Positions 18,306-28,400 of a stretch of 64,000 nucleotides of DNA are shown piece after piece. Position 1 is the first letter of the stretch, and the number at the start of each line of letters is the position of its first letter. The notes beneath the pieces were generated by a model. That model did no database searches, had not been told where the DNA came from, and was given only the letters and a program-made list of their open reading frames with translations. The stretch is from Flavobacteriaceae bacterium (GTDB lineage Bacteria; Bacteroidota; Bacteroidia; Flavobacteriales; Flavobacteriaceae), in the NCBI GenBank assembly GCA_024638165.1, contig JAHEKV010000008.1, positions 1 through 64,000 on the forward strand. Direction: 5' to 3'. Made by a program: the position numbers and the translations under genes.

Positions 18306-19232
18306 TTATTTTAAGGCCTCTATCATCGCTTCAACCGTTTGGTCAAGGTCGTATTCTACCTCGAACCTCCAGTCGGCAATCGCATTTTCATCGTTGATGC
18401 TTTGAGGCCAAGAATCGGCAATTTCTTGCCTAAAATCTATCGAATAACTGATTTCGAATGAAGGGATGAATCGACGTATCGAATGAGCCATGAGTTCGGG
18501 ACTAGTTTCAAACCCGCCTAAATTATAAGAAGTTCTTATGGTGATCGAATCTTTTGGAGCATCCATTAAAGCGAGTGTAGCTTTTATGGCATCAGGCATA
18601 AAGAGCATCGGTAAAATGGTGTCTCCTTTAAGATAGGATGTGTAATTTCCTATTTTTAAAGCTTCTTTGACGATGGCAACCGAATAATCTGTTGTCCCAC
18701 CACCTGGTTCAGTTGCGTGACTTATTAGACCTGGGTAACGAATGCTTCGTACATCTACCCCGTATTTATTAAAATAATAATCGCACCAGAATTCACCAGA
18801 ACGTTTGCTGATACCGTAAACAGTACTTGGATTAATTGTGGTGTTTTGTGGGGTGTTCACTTTGGGGCTGTCGGGGCCAAAAACAGCAATACTAGAAGGC
18901 CAGAAGAGTTTTTTATAAAATCCTTCCTTGGCCAGATCGAGTAGATGAAGAAGGCTGTTCATATTGAGATCCCAAGCTAATTTTGGATTCTCTTCACCCT
19001 TAGCACTTAATAAAGCGGCCATCAGATAAACTTCATCAATTTGAAGGTCACTTATTAACTGCTTGATTCCCCTTTGATCTGTGGCATCTAAACGATACAA
19101 ACGACGTTCACTATTGGTCAGTATCCGAATGTCAGCGCGATAAAGAACAACATCATCCCGCTTCTCAAGTTCCAAGCACAATTCTGTGCCGATTTGACCT
19201 TCAGATCCTATTACAAGAACTTTTAACGACAT
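18306..19232 (-). CDS. L-threonine 3-dehydrogenase, short-chain (epimerase-like) type
   Basis: Oxidises L-threonine to 2-amino-3-ketobutyrate with NAD. About 308 residues from the ATG at 19232, where the Rossmann segment LKVLVIGSEGQIGTEL begins directly. SDR catalytic pieces are WPSSIAVFGP and YGISKRSGE. The segment SIRYPGLISHATEPGGGTTDY is characteristic of the epimerase-like threonine dehydrogenases of Bacteroidota. The partner glycine C-acetyltransferase is not in the window. Confidence 0.87.
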   Translation of the reverse strand: MSLKVLVIGSEGQIGTELCLELEKRDDVVLYRADIRILTNSERRLYRLDATDQRGIKQLISDLQIDEVYLMAALLSAKGEENPKLAWDLNMNSLLHLLDLAKEGFYKKLFWPSSIAVFGPDSPKVNTPQNTTINPSTVYGISKRSGEFWCDYYFNKYGVDVRSIRYPGLISHATEPGGGTTDYSVAIVKEALKIGNYTSYLKGDTILPMLFMPDAIKATLALMDAPKDSITIRTSYNLGGFETSPELMAHSIRRFIPSFEISYSIDFRQEIADSWPQSINDENAIADWRFEVEYDLDQTVEAMIEALK

Positions 19233-19256
19233 ATTCTTCGATTCATTTTGTGCTAA

Positions 19257-19264
19257 CAAAAATA
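19257..19264 (-). promoter_or_regulatory. -7 box of the threonine dehydrogenase gene
   Basis: Minus-strand TATTTTTG, an exact TAnnTTTG match, 24 bp before the ATG at 19232. No good -33 element at the expected distance. Confidence 0.4.
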
Positions 19265-19292
19265 GTCTTTTCAATTATCGTAATTTGGTCTT

Positions 19293-19757
19293 ATGATTCG
19301 ATTTCTAGCGTTCTTTTTAGGACTAGTTCTGCTTTCTTGTAACCCTAAAAAACAAGAAGCTCCTATCCTCGTTGAAACCTCAAAAGAGATACAGTTAGAC
19401 TCCCTTCCAGAAATTTCTATTTCGAATAGTAGTGGGCTCTTTCGCAATTGGCCAACACTTCAATTGTTTTCACAGACCTATGAGGCGCTTTATAAGGTAA
19501 ACAACTCAGAGGATCTATTGTTAGCGGTAGAAAACGCTTTGAAGAGTATTGAAAACCTAGAAAATCAGCAAAAACCTGAGGAGATTGGAAGCCCAGGATA
19601 TTTAAGTCGACTAGATCTTTTGAAAACCGAACTTTTTCGTTTGAAAGAAAAGCTTTCAGAGGGTCAATTTGACTCAACAATCCTAGAAGATACTTTTAAT
19701 GCCTACAAGGGGCTTATGAGTTATATTTCGCTTCAGTGGGAGCGAAACGGTAATTAA
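19293..19757 (+). CDS. small lipoprotein of unknown function
   Basis: 154 residues. A signal peptide with lipobox GLVLLSC (Cys16) predicts membrane anchoring. The rest is helical and charged, with long Leu/Glu/Lys stretches such as LLAVENALKSIENLENQQK and LLKTELFRLKEKL, likely a coiled or helical-bundle fold. I do not recognise a family. It overlaps the convergent NAD-binding gene by 4 bp at its 3' end. Confidence 0.75.
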   Translation: MIRFLAFFLGLVLLSCNPKKQEAPILVETSKEIQLDSLPEISISNSSGLFRNWPTLQLFSQTYEALYKVNNSEDLLLAVENALKSIENLENQQKPEEIGSPGYLSRLDLLKTELFRLKEKLSEGQFDSTILEDTFNAYKGLMSYISLQWERNGN

Positions 19758-20503
19758 ATCCCCTGAGTGCATAGTTGTTTTAGCGGTAGCTTTAGGGAAA
19801 TTATCTCTGAGGCGATGCCTCCTTCTCTAAAAATCGGAAGGCCTAAATTTCTTTCTTCAGCTATTTGCGTATAATACTCCTTCTTAGTGGGATGAAAAGG
19901 GGCCACTAGGTTTAAGGGGCCTTCTTGAGGATGATCAAAGAGCCATTGGATACATTGTAAAATGTCTTCACGGTCAATAAAATTGATCAATTCATCTGCC
20001 GCTATCCTTTTCTGCGTGCTCAATAGACTGTAGATTGGGTGTCTGTCTTCTCCGATAAGACCTCCTAGTCTCAGAGCATTGAACCTTCTCTGTAGATCCT
20101 TTTGAAATACCTCCTCAATTTTGGTAATTACTTTCGCTGAGGAAGTTTTCGGGTCAAGTTTTGTGTTTTCATCAATGACTCTTTCTGTTTTTCCATAGAC
20201 AGAGATACTACTAGTATAGAAAACGGTTAGGTTCGGATTCTTATTTAGGTAGCCTATTAATTGTCTGAATAAGAAAAGATTCCCGTCCTTAGAATCAGAA
20301 GTATTTCTGCTAGCGCCACTGGGTATAGTAATAATTAAATAGGATAAGCCCTCTAGAAACTCATCGAGTTCACCTTCCCACTGGTTATTTCTAAAATAGC
20401 ATCCAAAGGTTTTGGCTCCTCTAACGTCGAATCCATTTTCTTGAAGTCTTTGTAGGAGATAACTCCCAAGCCAGCCTTCTCCTAAAATTCCAATTTTAAT
20501 CAA
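19754..20503 (-). CDS. NAD(P)-binding epimerase/dehydratase-like protein
   Basis: 249 residues with an N-terminal Rossmann motif, IGILGEGWLGSYLLQRL, and a later FYTSSISVYG where SDR epimerases have their active-site Ser/Tyr region. It resembles YeeZ-type SDR-fold proteins. The catalytic YxxxK is not obvious, so the reaction is uncertain. The start overlaps the zinc-ribbon gene by 8 bp, which suggests co-expression. Confidence 0.7.
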   Translation of the reverse strand: MIKIGILGEGWLGSYLLQRLQENGFDVRGAKTFGCYFRNNQWEGELDEFLEGLSYLIITIPSGASRNTSDSKDGNLFLFRQLIGYLNKNPNLTVFYTSSISVYGKTERVIDENTKLDPKTSSAKVITKIEEVFQKDLQRRFNALRLGGLIGEDRHPIYSLLSTQKRIAADELINFIDREDILQCIQWLFDHPQEGPLNLVAPFHPTKKEYYTQIAEERNLGLPIFREGGIASEIISLKLPLKQLCTQGI

Positions 20504-20855
20504 TCTTGACGCGTTTGAATATTTTGATTTTCTCCGAGGTTAAAAAGTGATAACCAATATCGTAAAGATAGTATTTTGGCAGGCCACCCTCTTGTCCTTT
20601 TTCTATCTCAGTGATGCACGAGGGTCTAAACCCTTGTCGATTTAATTCACTTAGGTTGCATTCGGTATATTCTTCACTAACATAGCCTCTTAAAATTTTG
20701 TAATTGTTTTGAAGTACTCGATGGGTACTGTAAAAGCTCTGATTCTTTTTTTGATTCTTTAAATTGTGATGATGACTCCTACAAGCATCACTGCAAAACT
20801 TTTGATCTGTTCTACCAAATAAGGGTTCCTTACAAACTTTACAACCTCTGTTCAT
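20496..20855 (-). CDS. small zinc-ribbon protein
   Basis: About 119 residues from the ATG at 20855 (MNRGCKVCKEPL). The N-terminus carries CKVC and CSDAC 13-17 residues apart, a likely zinc site, followed by His-rich and basic residues. The remainder (YLYDIGYHFLTSEKIKIFKR) has no motif I know. Small proteins of this look are common in Bacteroidota and are annotated as hypothetical. It is the first gene of a two-gene unit with the epimerase-like protein. Confidence 0.65.
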   Translation of the reverse strand: MNRGCKVCKEPLFGRTDQKFCSDACRSHHHNLKNQKKNQSFYSTHRVLQNNYKILRGYVSEEYTECNLSELNRQGFRPSCITEIEKGQEGGLPKYYLYDIGYHFLTSEKIKIFKRVKID

Positions 20856-21007
20856 ATGAAATCTGTTTGTTGCAAAGAAGAAGACCTTCACTGCAAATAA
20901 CACTCAGTAGTTATTAAAATTGGTGCTAGGATATTTAAACGTTTCTATCCGTTTACAACCCGAAAAGATGAATTCTCAGTCTTCAACTTTGAAGCAAAAT
21001 CAATTTT

Positions 21008-21370
21008 ATGAATGCACTAAGAAATCAAGCCCAACTAATAGGTTACGTTGGCAACGACCCAGAAATCACCGAGCTACAAGGAGGCAAGAAACTTGCAAAA
21101 TTTAGTTTAGCCACTAACGAAATTTACAATAATGCGGCAGGCGAAAGAACCATTTCTACAGAATGGCATACGATCATTGCTTGGGATCGCCAAGCTGAAA
21201 TTGCAGAGAAGTATGTTCAGAAGGGCAAGGAGATCGCTGTTTCTGGACGAATCACTCATCGATCTTATGACGACAATGAAGGTCAAAAGAAGCGCATTAC
21301 AGAAATTCGTTGCTCCGATTTGTTACTTTTAGGTAAGCCCGAAGCTGCTATAGAAACAGAGGTTTTCTAG
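21008..21370 (+). CDS. ssb: single-stranded DNA-binding protein, short form
   Basis: 120 residues forming one OB-fold: MNALRNQAQLIGYVGNDPEI, then STEWHTIIAWDRQAEIAEKYVQKGKEI. Binds ssDNA. It lacks the long linker and the acidic DDIPF-like tail that recruits partner proteins in the main SSB, so it is probably a paralogue rather than the replicative SSB. It overlaps the convergent deacetylase gene by 4 bp. Confidence 0.88.
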   Translation: MNALRNQAQLIGYVGNDPEITELQGGKKLAKFSLATNEIYNNAAGERTISTEWHTIIAWDRQAEIAEKYVQKGKEIAVSGRITHRSYDDNEGQKKRITEIRCSDLLLLGKPEAAIETEVF

Positions 21371-22269
21371 TCGTAGAGGTATTGGGCAATTCGAAAGAGA
21401 TTGGCGTGAGCCTCTACAATTACCCTAATGTCTTTCGAATAACCACCACCCATCGAACATTGAATAGGAATGCCTTTTGAATGCGCAAGATTTAGAACCT
21501 TATGGTCTCTCTCCTTACATCCATTAAGGGTTAGGCCTAAGGTTCCTAATCGATCAGTTTCTAGAATGTCTACTCCTGAGAGATAAAAAATGAAGTCAGG
21601 TTGTACCTCTTCGATTAAAGGGTCAAGATACTCATCTAGGAGCGCTAAATAGTCAAGATCGCTACATCCTTTAGGAAGAGGAAGGTCTAAATCTGACTCT
21701 TCTTTTTTAAAGGGATAATTAGCTGCTCCATGTACAGAGAATGTGAATACTGAGGGATTCTTTTGAAAAATAGATGCCGTTCCATTTCCTTGATGTACGT
21801 CAAGATCGATGATAAGTGCTTTTCTGATGAGACCTTTGCGAATGAGATGAGATGCAGCGATCGCCTGATCATTTAATAGACAAAAGGCCTCTCCATGATC
21901 GGCATAGGCGTGATGTGTGCCTCCTGCGATATTAATAGATATTCCGTGATTAAATGCGTGATAACAATTTTGGATAGTTCCCTGCGCGATTCTTTGTTCT
22001 CGATCAATGAGATGTTGAGATAATGGGAATCCTATTTTTCTCACCTCTTTAGGAGTGAGATCTGAATTTAGTAATCGTCGAAAGTAAGATTCTGTATGAA
22101 CGCTTAGAGCGTCACTAGGGTCGAGAAACTCAGGAGAGAAGAAGTTCTCTTCACTGCAGGTGCCTTCATGAATCAACTGCTTAGGAAGTAGATCATACTT
22201 GAGCATAGGAAACCTATGGCCTTCTGGTAGATCTAGAACATAAATTGAATCGAAAGCAATTTTTAGCAT
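21367..22269 (-). CDS. histone deacetylase family protein
   Basis: Arginase/deacetylase-fold hydrolase of 300 residues. Zinc-site and catalytic motifs are visible: GGTHHAYADHGEAFCLLND and IIDLDVHQGNGTA, and a late GGGYS. Bacterial members act on acetylated small molecules or proteins; acetoin-utilisation and polyamine deacetylases belong here. Substrate unknown. Its start overlaps the metG stop by one base. Confidence 0.88.
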   Translation of the reverse strand: MLKIAFDSIYVLDLPEGHRFPMLKYDLLPKQLIHEGTCSEENFFSPEFLDPSDALSVHTESYFRRLLNSDLTPKEVRKIGFPLSQHLIDREQRIAQGTIQNCYHAFNHGISINIAGGTHHAYADHGEAFCLLNDQAIAASHLIRKGLIRKALIIDLDVHQGNGTASIFQKNPSVFTFSVHGAANYPFKKEESDLDLPLPKGCSDLDYLALLDEYLDPLIEEVQPDFIFYLSGVDILETDRLGTLGLTLNGCKERDHKVLNLAHSKGIPIQCSMGGGYSKDIRVIVEAHANLFRIAQYLYD

Positions 22270-24320
22270 TAAGAAATAGGGCTCCCTGCAGCTACTGCAT
22301 CTTCAGGACTCATAAAACTTAGTTTTCCTTCAGAGTCTGTTGCCATCAGCAGCATACCTTGACTTTCAACACCTCTAAGTTTGCGTGGTTCAAGATTCAT
22401 CAGAACGCAAACCTTTTTTCCAACCACCTCTTCAGGTGAGAAATGTTCTGCAATCCCAGATACAATGGTTCTTTGGTCAAGTCCAGTATCCACCTTCAAA
22501 ACGAGTAATCGATCGGCTTTAGGCATTTTTTCAGCAGAAAGTATTGTGCCAACTCTTAAATCAAGACTACTAAAGGTGTCATAGTTAATGGCAGGTTTTT
22601 GTGGTTCTTGCATGTGGATAGAATCTTTTTCTGTTGATTTTAGTTTATCTAACTGATTTTGTATCTCAGTATCCTCAATCTTTCTGAATAGTAATTCAGA
22701 AGTTCCTAGGTTTTTACCTGCAGAGACTAGAACACTTGTAGATTTGAGGTATTCAAAAGGGTTTTCAATGGTCTTTAAATTGAGCATTTTCTTCAACTTT
22801 TCTGTTGAAAATGGTAAGAATGGCTCAGAGAGGTAGGCAAGACCAGCTGCAAGTTGAAGCGCTACATTCATGATGGTTTTAACGCGCTCAGGATCAGATT
22901 TTATTAGTTTCCAAGGTTCATGGTCAGCTAGGTATTTATTACCTAATCTCGCAACACCCATTAAAAGACTAGCTGCCTCTCTAAATCGATATCGGTCTAG
23001 CGATTTCTCAATTGCAGAAGGGGCTTCTTGTAATTGTTGCAGTACTTGTTTGTCTGCATCGCTTAATGGTCCAGCCTTTGGAACTATTCCATCATAGTAT
23101 TTCTGACTTAGGACAACTACTCGATTAATGAAGTTCCCATAAACAGAAACCAGTTCGTTATTTACTCGGGCCTGAAAATCATCCCAAGTGAAGTCGTTGT
23201 CTTTGGTTTCAGGAGCATTAATGGTTAAAACATATCTTAAAGCGTCTTGCATTCCTTCGAAGTCCTCAAGATATTCGTGGAGCCAAACTGCCCAGTTTTT
23301 AGAGGTCGAAAGTTTTTGTCCTTCTAAATTCAGAAACTCATTAGCCGGGACATTTTCTGGGAGGATATAATCTCCATGTGCCTTTAAAAGCGCGGGGAAT
23401 ATAATACAATGGAATACGATGTTGTCCTTTCCTATAAAATGAATAAGAGAGGTGTTCTCATCTTTCCAGTAAGGTTCCCAGTCAATTCCTTTTTGATCTG
23501 CCCATTCTTTGGTGGATGAAATGTATCCGATAGGTGCCTCGAACCATACATATAATACTTTGCCGTCTGCAGATTCAAGGGGGACTTTGATTCCCCAATC
23601 AAGATCTCTGGTAACCGCTCTTGGACGAAGCCCATCATCAATCCAAGATTTACATTGGCCATAAACATTTGATTTCCAATCTTCCTTGTGATCTTTTAAA
23701 ATCCATTTTTTTAAGAAAGCTTCACTTTTATCTAGGGGTAGGTACCAGTGTGTGGTTGATTTAAGAGAGGGCGTTGCACCACTTAAAGTACTCTTAGGAT
23801 TAATCAGATCGGTAGCATTTAAACTCGATCCACACTTTTCGCATTGGTCACCGTAAGCTTCTGGGTTTTGACATTTAGGACAAGTCCCCGTGACAAAACG
23901 ATCAGCTAAGAACATATTAGTCTCGGCGTCAAATAATTGCTCGCTAGTTTCTTCAATGAAATCATTTTGCTTATAGAGTTTTGTAAAAAAATCTTGAGCA
24001 GTCTTATGGTGAATGTCTCTAGAGGTTCTTGAGTAATTGTCGAAAGAGATTCCGAAATCTTCAAAAGATTTTCGAATGATCGTATCGTAAGTATCTATGA
24101 CCTCTTTAGGCGTGATCCCTTCTTTTCGAGCCTTCATCGATATAGCAACACCATGTTCGTCACTGCCACAAATGAAGGCTACATCATGGCCTTGGAGTCT
24201 TTTGTAACGCGCAAAGATGTCTGCTGGCACATATACTCCAGCTAAATGCCCAATATGAATAGGTCCATTAGTGTAGGGTAGTGCGGCGGTAAGGGTATAT
24301 CGTTTTTTCGAGTCTGACAT
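22269..24320 (-). CDS. metG: methionyl-tRNA synthetase
   Basis: Charges tRNA-Met. 683 residues: the HIGH motif in [14 protein letters not shown], a zinc knuckle CPKC...CEKC, the KMSKS equivalent [10 protein letters not shown], the anticodon-binding helical domain and a C-terminal OB-fold tRNA-binding domain beginning [18 protein letters not shown]. This is the long, dimeric form typical of Bacteroidota. First gene of a unit with the deacetylase. Confidence 0.96.
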   Translation of the reverse strand: MSDSKKRYTLTAALPYTNGPIHIGHLAGVYVPADIFARYKRLQGHDVAFICGSDEHGVAISMKARKEGITPKEVIDTYDTIIRKSFEDFGISFDNYSRTSRDIHHKTAQDFFTKLYKQNDFIEETSEQLFDAETNMFLADRFVTGTCPKCQNPEAYGDQCEKCGSSLNATDLINPKSTLSGATPSLKSTTHWYLPLDKSEAFLKKWILKDHKEDWKSNVYGQCKSWIDDGLRPRAVTRDLDWGIKVPLESADGKVLYVWFEAPIGYISSTKEWADQKGIDWEPYWKDENTSLIHFIGKDNIVFHCIIFPALLKAHGDYILPENVPANEFLNLEGQKLSTSKNWAVWLHEYLEDFEGMQDALRYVLTINAPETKDNDFTWDDFQARVNNELVSVYGNFINRVVVLSQKYYDGIVPKAGPLSDADKQVLQQLQEAPSAIEKSLDRYRFREAASLLMGVARLGNKYLADHEPWKLIKSDPERVKTIMNVALQLAAGLAYLSEPFLPFSTEKLKKMLNLKTIENPFEYLKSTSVLVSAGKNLGTSELLFRKIEDTEIQNQLDKLKSTEKDSIHMQEPQKPAINYDTFSSLDLRVGTILSAEKMPKADRLLVLKVDTGLDQRTIVSGIAEHFSPEEVVGKKVCVLMNLEPRKLRGVESQGMLLMATDSEGKLSFMSPEDAVAAGSPIS

Positions 24321-24338
24321 TCACTGATGATTTGAACG

Positions 24339-24346
24339 CAAAAATA
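24339..24346 (-). promoter_or_regulatory. -7 box of metG
   Basis: Minus-strand TATTTTTG fits TAnnTTTG exactly, 18 bp before the metG ATG. No -33 TTTG at 19-21 bp. Confidence 0.45.
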
Positions 24347-24422
24347 GTTAATTCTTTATCGAATCGATTCTAGATGTTTATCGAACGAATCTTGAATATT
24401 CTGTCTATTATTTTTAAGGTCA

Positions 24423-24779
24423 ATGAGTAAAAGAATAGGGGATCTTGGCCAGATAGAAGCAGTATCCTTCCTTGAAAAACGAGGATACCGTATTCTTCAT
24501 CAAAATATAAGACTCGGTCATTTAGAGGCTGATATTCTTGCAATTAGGGATCGGCTTTTAGTGATCGTCGAGGTTAAGTCGAGTACACAATTTTTAACTA
24601 CAAAGCAATTCATTCAACGTATTTCCAAAGCGCAGTTTGCTAGATTGCAGGCCATGGGCTCTTTCTATGTGCATCGAATTTCTGAGGTTGAGGAGTTGCG
24701 AATCGACCTAGTGGGAGTCTACTTAAACCAGAAAAATTCACAAGTCTCGCATCTTGTCGACATTTCTTTATATATTTGA
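24423..24779 (+). CDS. YraN/UPF0102 family nuclease-like protein
   Basis: 118 residues. The PD-(D/E)xK-like core is visible as GHLEADILAIRDRLLVIVEVKSS, following GDLGQIEAVSFLEKRGYRIL. The family is predicted to be Holliday-junction-resolvase-like; its role is unproven. It diverges from metG and is 40 bp upstream of the ACT-like gene. Confidence 0.88.
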   Translation: MSKRIGDLGQIEAVSFLEKRGYRILHQNIRLGHLEADILAIRDRLLVIVEVKSSTQFLTTKQFIQRISKAQFARLQAMGSFYVHRISEVEELRIDLVGVYLNQKNSQVSHLVDISLYI

Positions 24780-24819
24780 CGAATTGTTATAAATAAAACA
24801 ATCTGTATAAATTAACTAT

Positions 24820-25479
24820 ATGAAGACTATTTCATCAGTCGTAGAAAGCGTCATTCACCGTAAACCATTTCTTCAGTCGGCCCTAGCTGAAGGAATCATT
24901 AATCTTACTTCATTATCACGTCAGATACGACCTGAAATTGAATCTTATTTGGGAAAAGAGGTGCGCGAAGGTGCCATCGTAATGGCACTCAAGCGTCTTT
25001 CAGAACACCTAGAGTTTAGAGCTACTCATAAGATTGTGAAGGTTTTGAAGAATATTGGAGAGATTACAGTGCGCTCCTCTTTAGTTGATTTTACATTTTT
25101 AACTTCAGAGAGTATTCTTGAAAAACAGGCAGAACTCATGCGTGAGATTCACCGAAATCCCGATGTTTTCTATACTTCTTCTCGCGGGGTCAACGAAATC
25201 AATATTGTGGTGAGCGATCGATTAGAGAAGTATATTGAAGAGCTTTTTAGTGGTGAGCGCATGACTCAAAAGGTGACCAATCTCGCTTCTGTAACAGTTA
25301 AATTGCCGCATGAGAACGTGACTGTCCCCGGTGTATATTACTTCATCTTTCAGCGTCTGGCTTGGGAAGGTATTGTTCTTCATGAGGTGATTTCTACCAC
25401 GAACGAATTTACCATCATTGTAGATGATCCTGAGGCAGATAAAGCTTTTACGGTAATTAAGGCGTTAAAAGCCCTATAG
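24820..25479 (+). CDS. ACT-like domain protein of unknown function
   Basis: 219 residues without signal peptide. The C-terminal half has features of aspartate-kinase-type ACT repeats (VTVKLPHENVTVPGVYYFIF, LHEVISTTNEFTIIVDD), and the middle has a parallel segment ending NEINIVVSD. The N-terminal 90 residues are helical (SLSRQIRPEIESYLGKEVR). There is no kinase domain. It may be an amino-acid-sensing regulator, which is inference; similar proteins are conserved in Flavobacteriia. It overlaps the convergent mfd by 6 bp. Confidence 0.72.
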   Translation: MKTISSVVESVIHRKPFLQSALAEGIINLTSLSRQIRPEIESYLGKEVREGAIVMALKRLSEHLEFRATHKIVKVLKNIGEITVRSSLVDFTFLTSESILEKQAELMREIHRNPDVFYTSSRGVNEINIVVSDRLEKYIEELFSGERMTQKVTNLASVTVKLPHENVTVPGVYYFIFQRLAWEGIVLHEVISTTNEFTIIVDDPEADKAFTVIKALKAL

Positions 25480-28400
25480 TTGCAGTTGTTTAAGAGCGTC
25501 TATTGCTTCTTCTAGCGATTGGATTTGATCGAAGCGAATCAGTAATCGCGGACCATTCTTTGAAGGTTTTTCTTTCAAGGCACAAGGCAAGGTAGCCGAA
25601 GCCTTGATTAAATGTTGAAAAGCTGCACTTTGATAGAATTCTGATTGGCTATCTGACAAAAAGTACCCGATCAGTGTTTCTCGTTTGAATACGATTTTTT
25701 CAACACCAAGTGACTTGGCGATCCACTTCAGTGAAATAGACAGAAGGAGATCATTTGCCGCAGGTGGAAGCGGCCCAAATCGATCGATTAATCGTTTTGT
25801 AAAACTGGTTAACGCTTCAGCACTCTCAATTTCACTCAACTCTTGGTAAAGACTTAATCGCTCGGCGTTTGCATTGATATAATCATCGGGAAAGAGTAAT
25901 TCTAAATCAGTGTCTATTTGTACTTCTCTGATGTACTCTTTTACTTCTTCCTCCTCTTTTTCTTCCTCGTAGAGCGATTTAAACTCATTGTTTTTTAGTT
26001 CTTCGATAGCCTCAGAAACGATTTTCTGGTAGGTGTCAAATCCGATATCTGTGATGAAACCACTTTGTTCACCTCCTAATAAATCACCCGCGCCTCTTAT
26101 TTCAAGATCTTTCATCGCAATTTGGAACCCGCTTCCCAGTTCAGTGAATTGAGCTAAAGCTTCCATTCTTTTTCTTGCCTCACTGGTTAGAGATTCAAAT
26201 GGATCTGTGATGAAATAACAGAATGCCTTTTTATTCGATCGTCCGACCCTACCGCGCATTTGATGCAAATCGCTTAAACCAAAACTGTGTGCGTTGTGGA
26301 TTAAAATGGTGTTCGCGTTGGGTATGTCGAGTCCACTCTCAACGATGGTAGTGGAAACCAGAACATCGAAATTCCCATTCATGAAATCGAGCATGAGTTC
26401 TTCGAGATCTTTACCGTCCATTCTACCGTGACCGGTTCTGATTCGCGCGTCAGGAACGAGTTGTTGAATCATCCCCGCAAATTCCTTTATATTCTCGATG
26501 CGATTGTGTATGAAATAAACTTGTCCGCCACGCTCAATTTCAAAGCTAACTGCATCGCGAATAGCCTCTAAATCAAAACGTATGACACTACTTTCAATCG
26601 GATATCGGTTGGGTGGCGGAGTACTGATCACCGATAAGTCTCTTGCTGCCATCAAACTAAACTGGAGCGTTCTAGGTATGGGCGTTGCCGTGAGAGTAAG
26701 TACATCAATGCTTGCCTTGAATGATTTGATTCGTTCTTTTACCGAAACCCCAAACTTTTGCTCCTCATCTACGATAAGTAGTCCTAAGTCTTTAAACTTG
26801 ACATTTTTGTTGACAATCTGATGGGTTCCGATAAGAATATCAACCTTCCCTGCTTTTACATCCTCTAAGACCTCCTTCTTCTCTTTAGCGGTTCTGAAAC
26901 GGTTTAAGAAATCTACTCGAACTGGTAAGTCTTCTAAACGTTTGGCAAAGGTCTTTGCATGTTGAAAGGCCAGAATAGTGGTGGGTACAAGCACGGCTAC
27001 TTGTTTTCCATTATCCACAGCTTTGAAGGCTGCTCTAATAGCAACTTCAGTTTTTCCAAAACCAACATCTCCACAGACTAGACGATCCATAGGACGATCA
27101 CGCTCCATGTCGGCTTTAACATCTCGAGTCGCCTTCTCTTGGTCGGGAGTATCTTCATAGATAAAAGAGGCCTCGAGTTCATGCTGTAAATAAGAGTCTG
27201 GACCAAACTGAAAGCCTTTTTCTAATCGTCTTTTAGCATAGACCTGAATAAGGTCAAAGGCAACCTTTTTGACATGCGATTTGGTCTTTTCCTTGACTTT
27301 TTGCCAAGCTCCAGATCCAAGCTTATAGAGTTTTGGGGGCACTCCATCTTTACCGTTATATTTAGCGATTTTATGGAGTGAATGAATACTCACATACAAG
27401 ATGTCTCGATCGCCGTAAATTAACTTAATCGCTTCCTGCATTTTACCCTCCACCTCAATTTTCTGAAGTCCTCCGAAGGTTCCTATTCCGTGATCAATAT
27501 GCGTAACGTAGTCGCCGACCTCCAGCTTGTTAAGTTCTGCTAAACTGAGTTTCTGCTTTTTCGCCGCTGCTCCACGAACACTAAATTTGTGATAACGTTC
27601 GAAGATTTCATGGTCGGTATAACAGCAGAGTTTTGCCTGTTCATCTACAAAACCACCCATCAGCGGCATGATTACGGGAGTGTACGGAAGATCAGTCTCA
27701 TGCTTAGCAAATATTTCTTTAAAACGATCTACCTGTTGCGTTGAACTGCAGTGCAAATAACAAGTATATCCGTCTTCCTTTTTCGTTTGAAGTTCTTTCC
27801 AAAGAAGATCAAATCGTTTATTGAAGGCGGGTTGACTTTTTTGTTTAAAGTCGATACTGTCCTCTGAACGTTCTTTTTCTAATCGGGCAAACGAGTGAGA
27901 TGAAAGGTCTTTCTCTAAGGTTTTTGAACTGCTGAAAAGGGCAGAAGGATGAGCGTGTTTGAGAGGACTATCTAACTTCTCAAACTGTTGCTCGGCTTTT
28001 TCGTATAGTTCATCTAGTTTTTTCTTGATCACCTCAATTTCTTGAACAAACACCGTGGTGTTTTCTGGATCAAAATATTCTAAGAATGAAATTCGTTCTT
28101 CGACACTTGCCGATCGATCCATATTCGGTACGATGGTTAAGCTACTAACAGCATCTTTCGATAGCTGAGTTTCGATATCGAAGGTTCTTATGCTTTCTAC
28201 TTCATTACCAAAAAATTCTATACGATAAGGTAAGTCGTGGGCAAAGGAATAAACGTCTATGATACCTCCTCGAACAGAGAATTCACCAGGTTCGGTAACA
28301 AAGTCGGTGCGTTCAAACCCGAACTCGAATAGGCTTTCGTTGATAAAATCTAATCCGACCTGATCTCCTGTTTTAAGATCGATACGTTGACTTACGAAAT

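Noticed and set aside
21008-21370. Truncated ssb gene
   Set aside because: Lack of the acidic tail could suggest truncation, but the OB-fold is complete and short SSB paralogues are usual in Bacteroidota.
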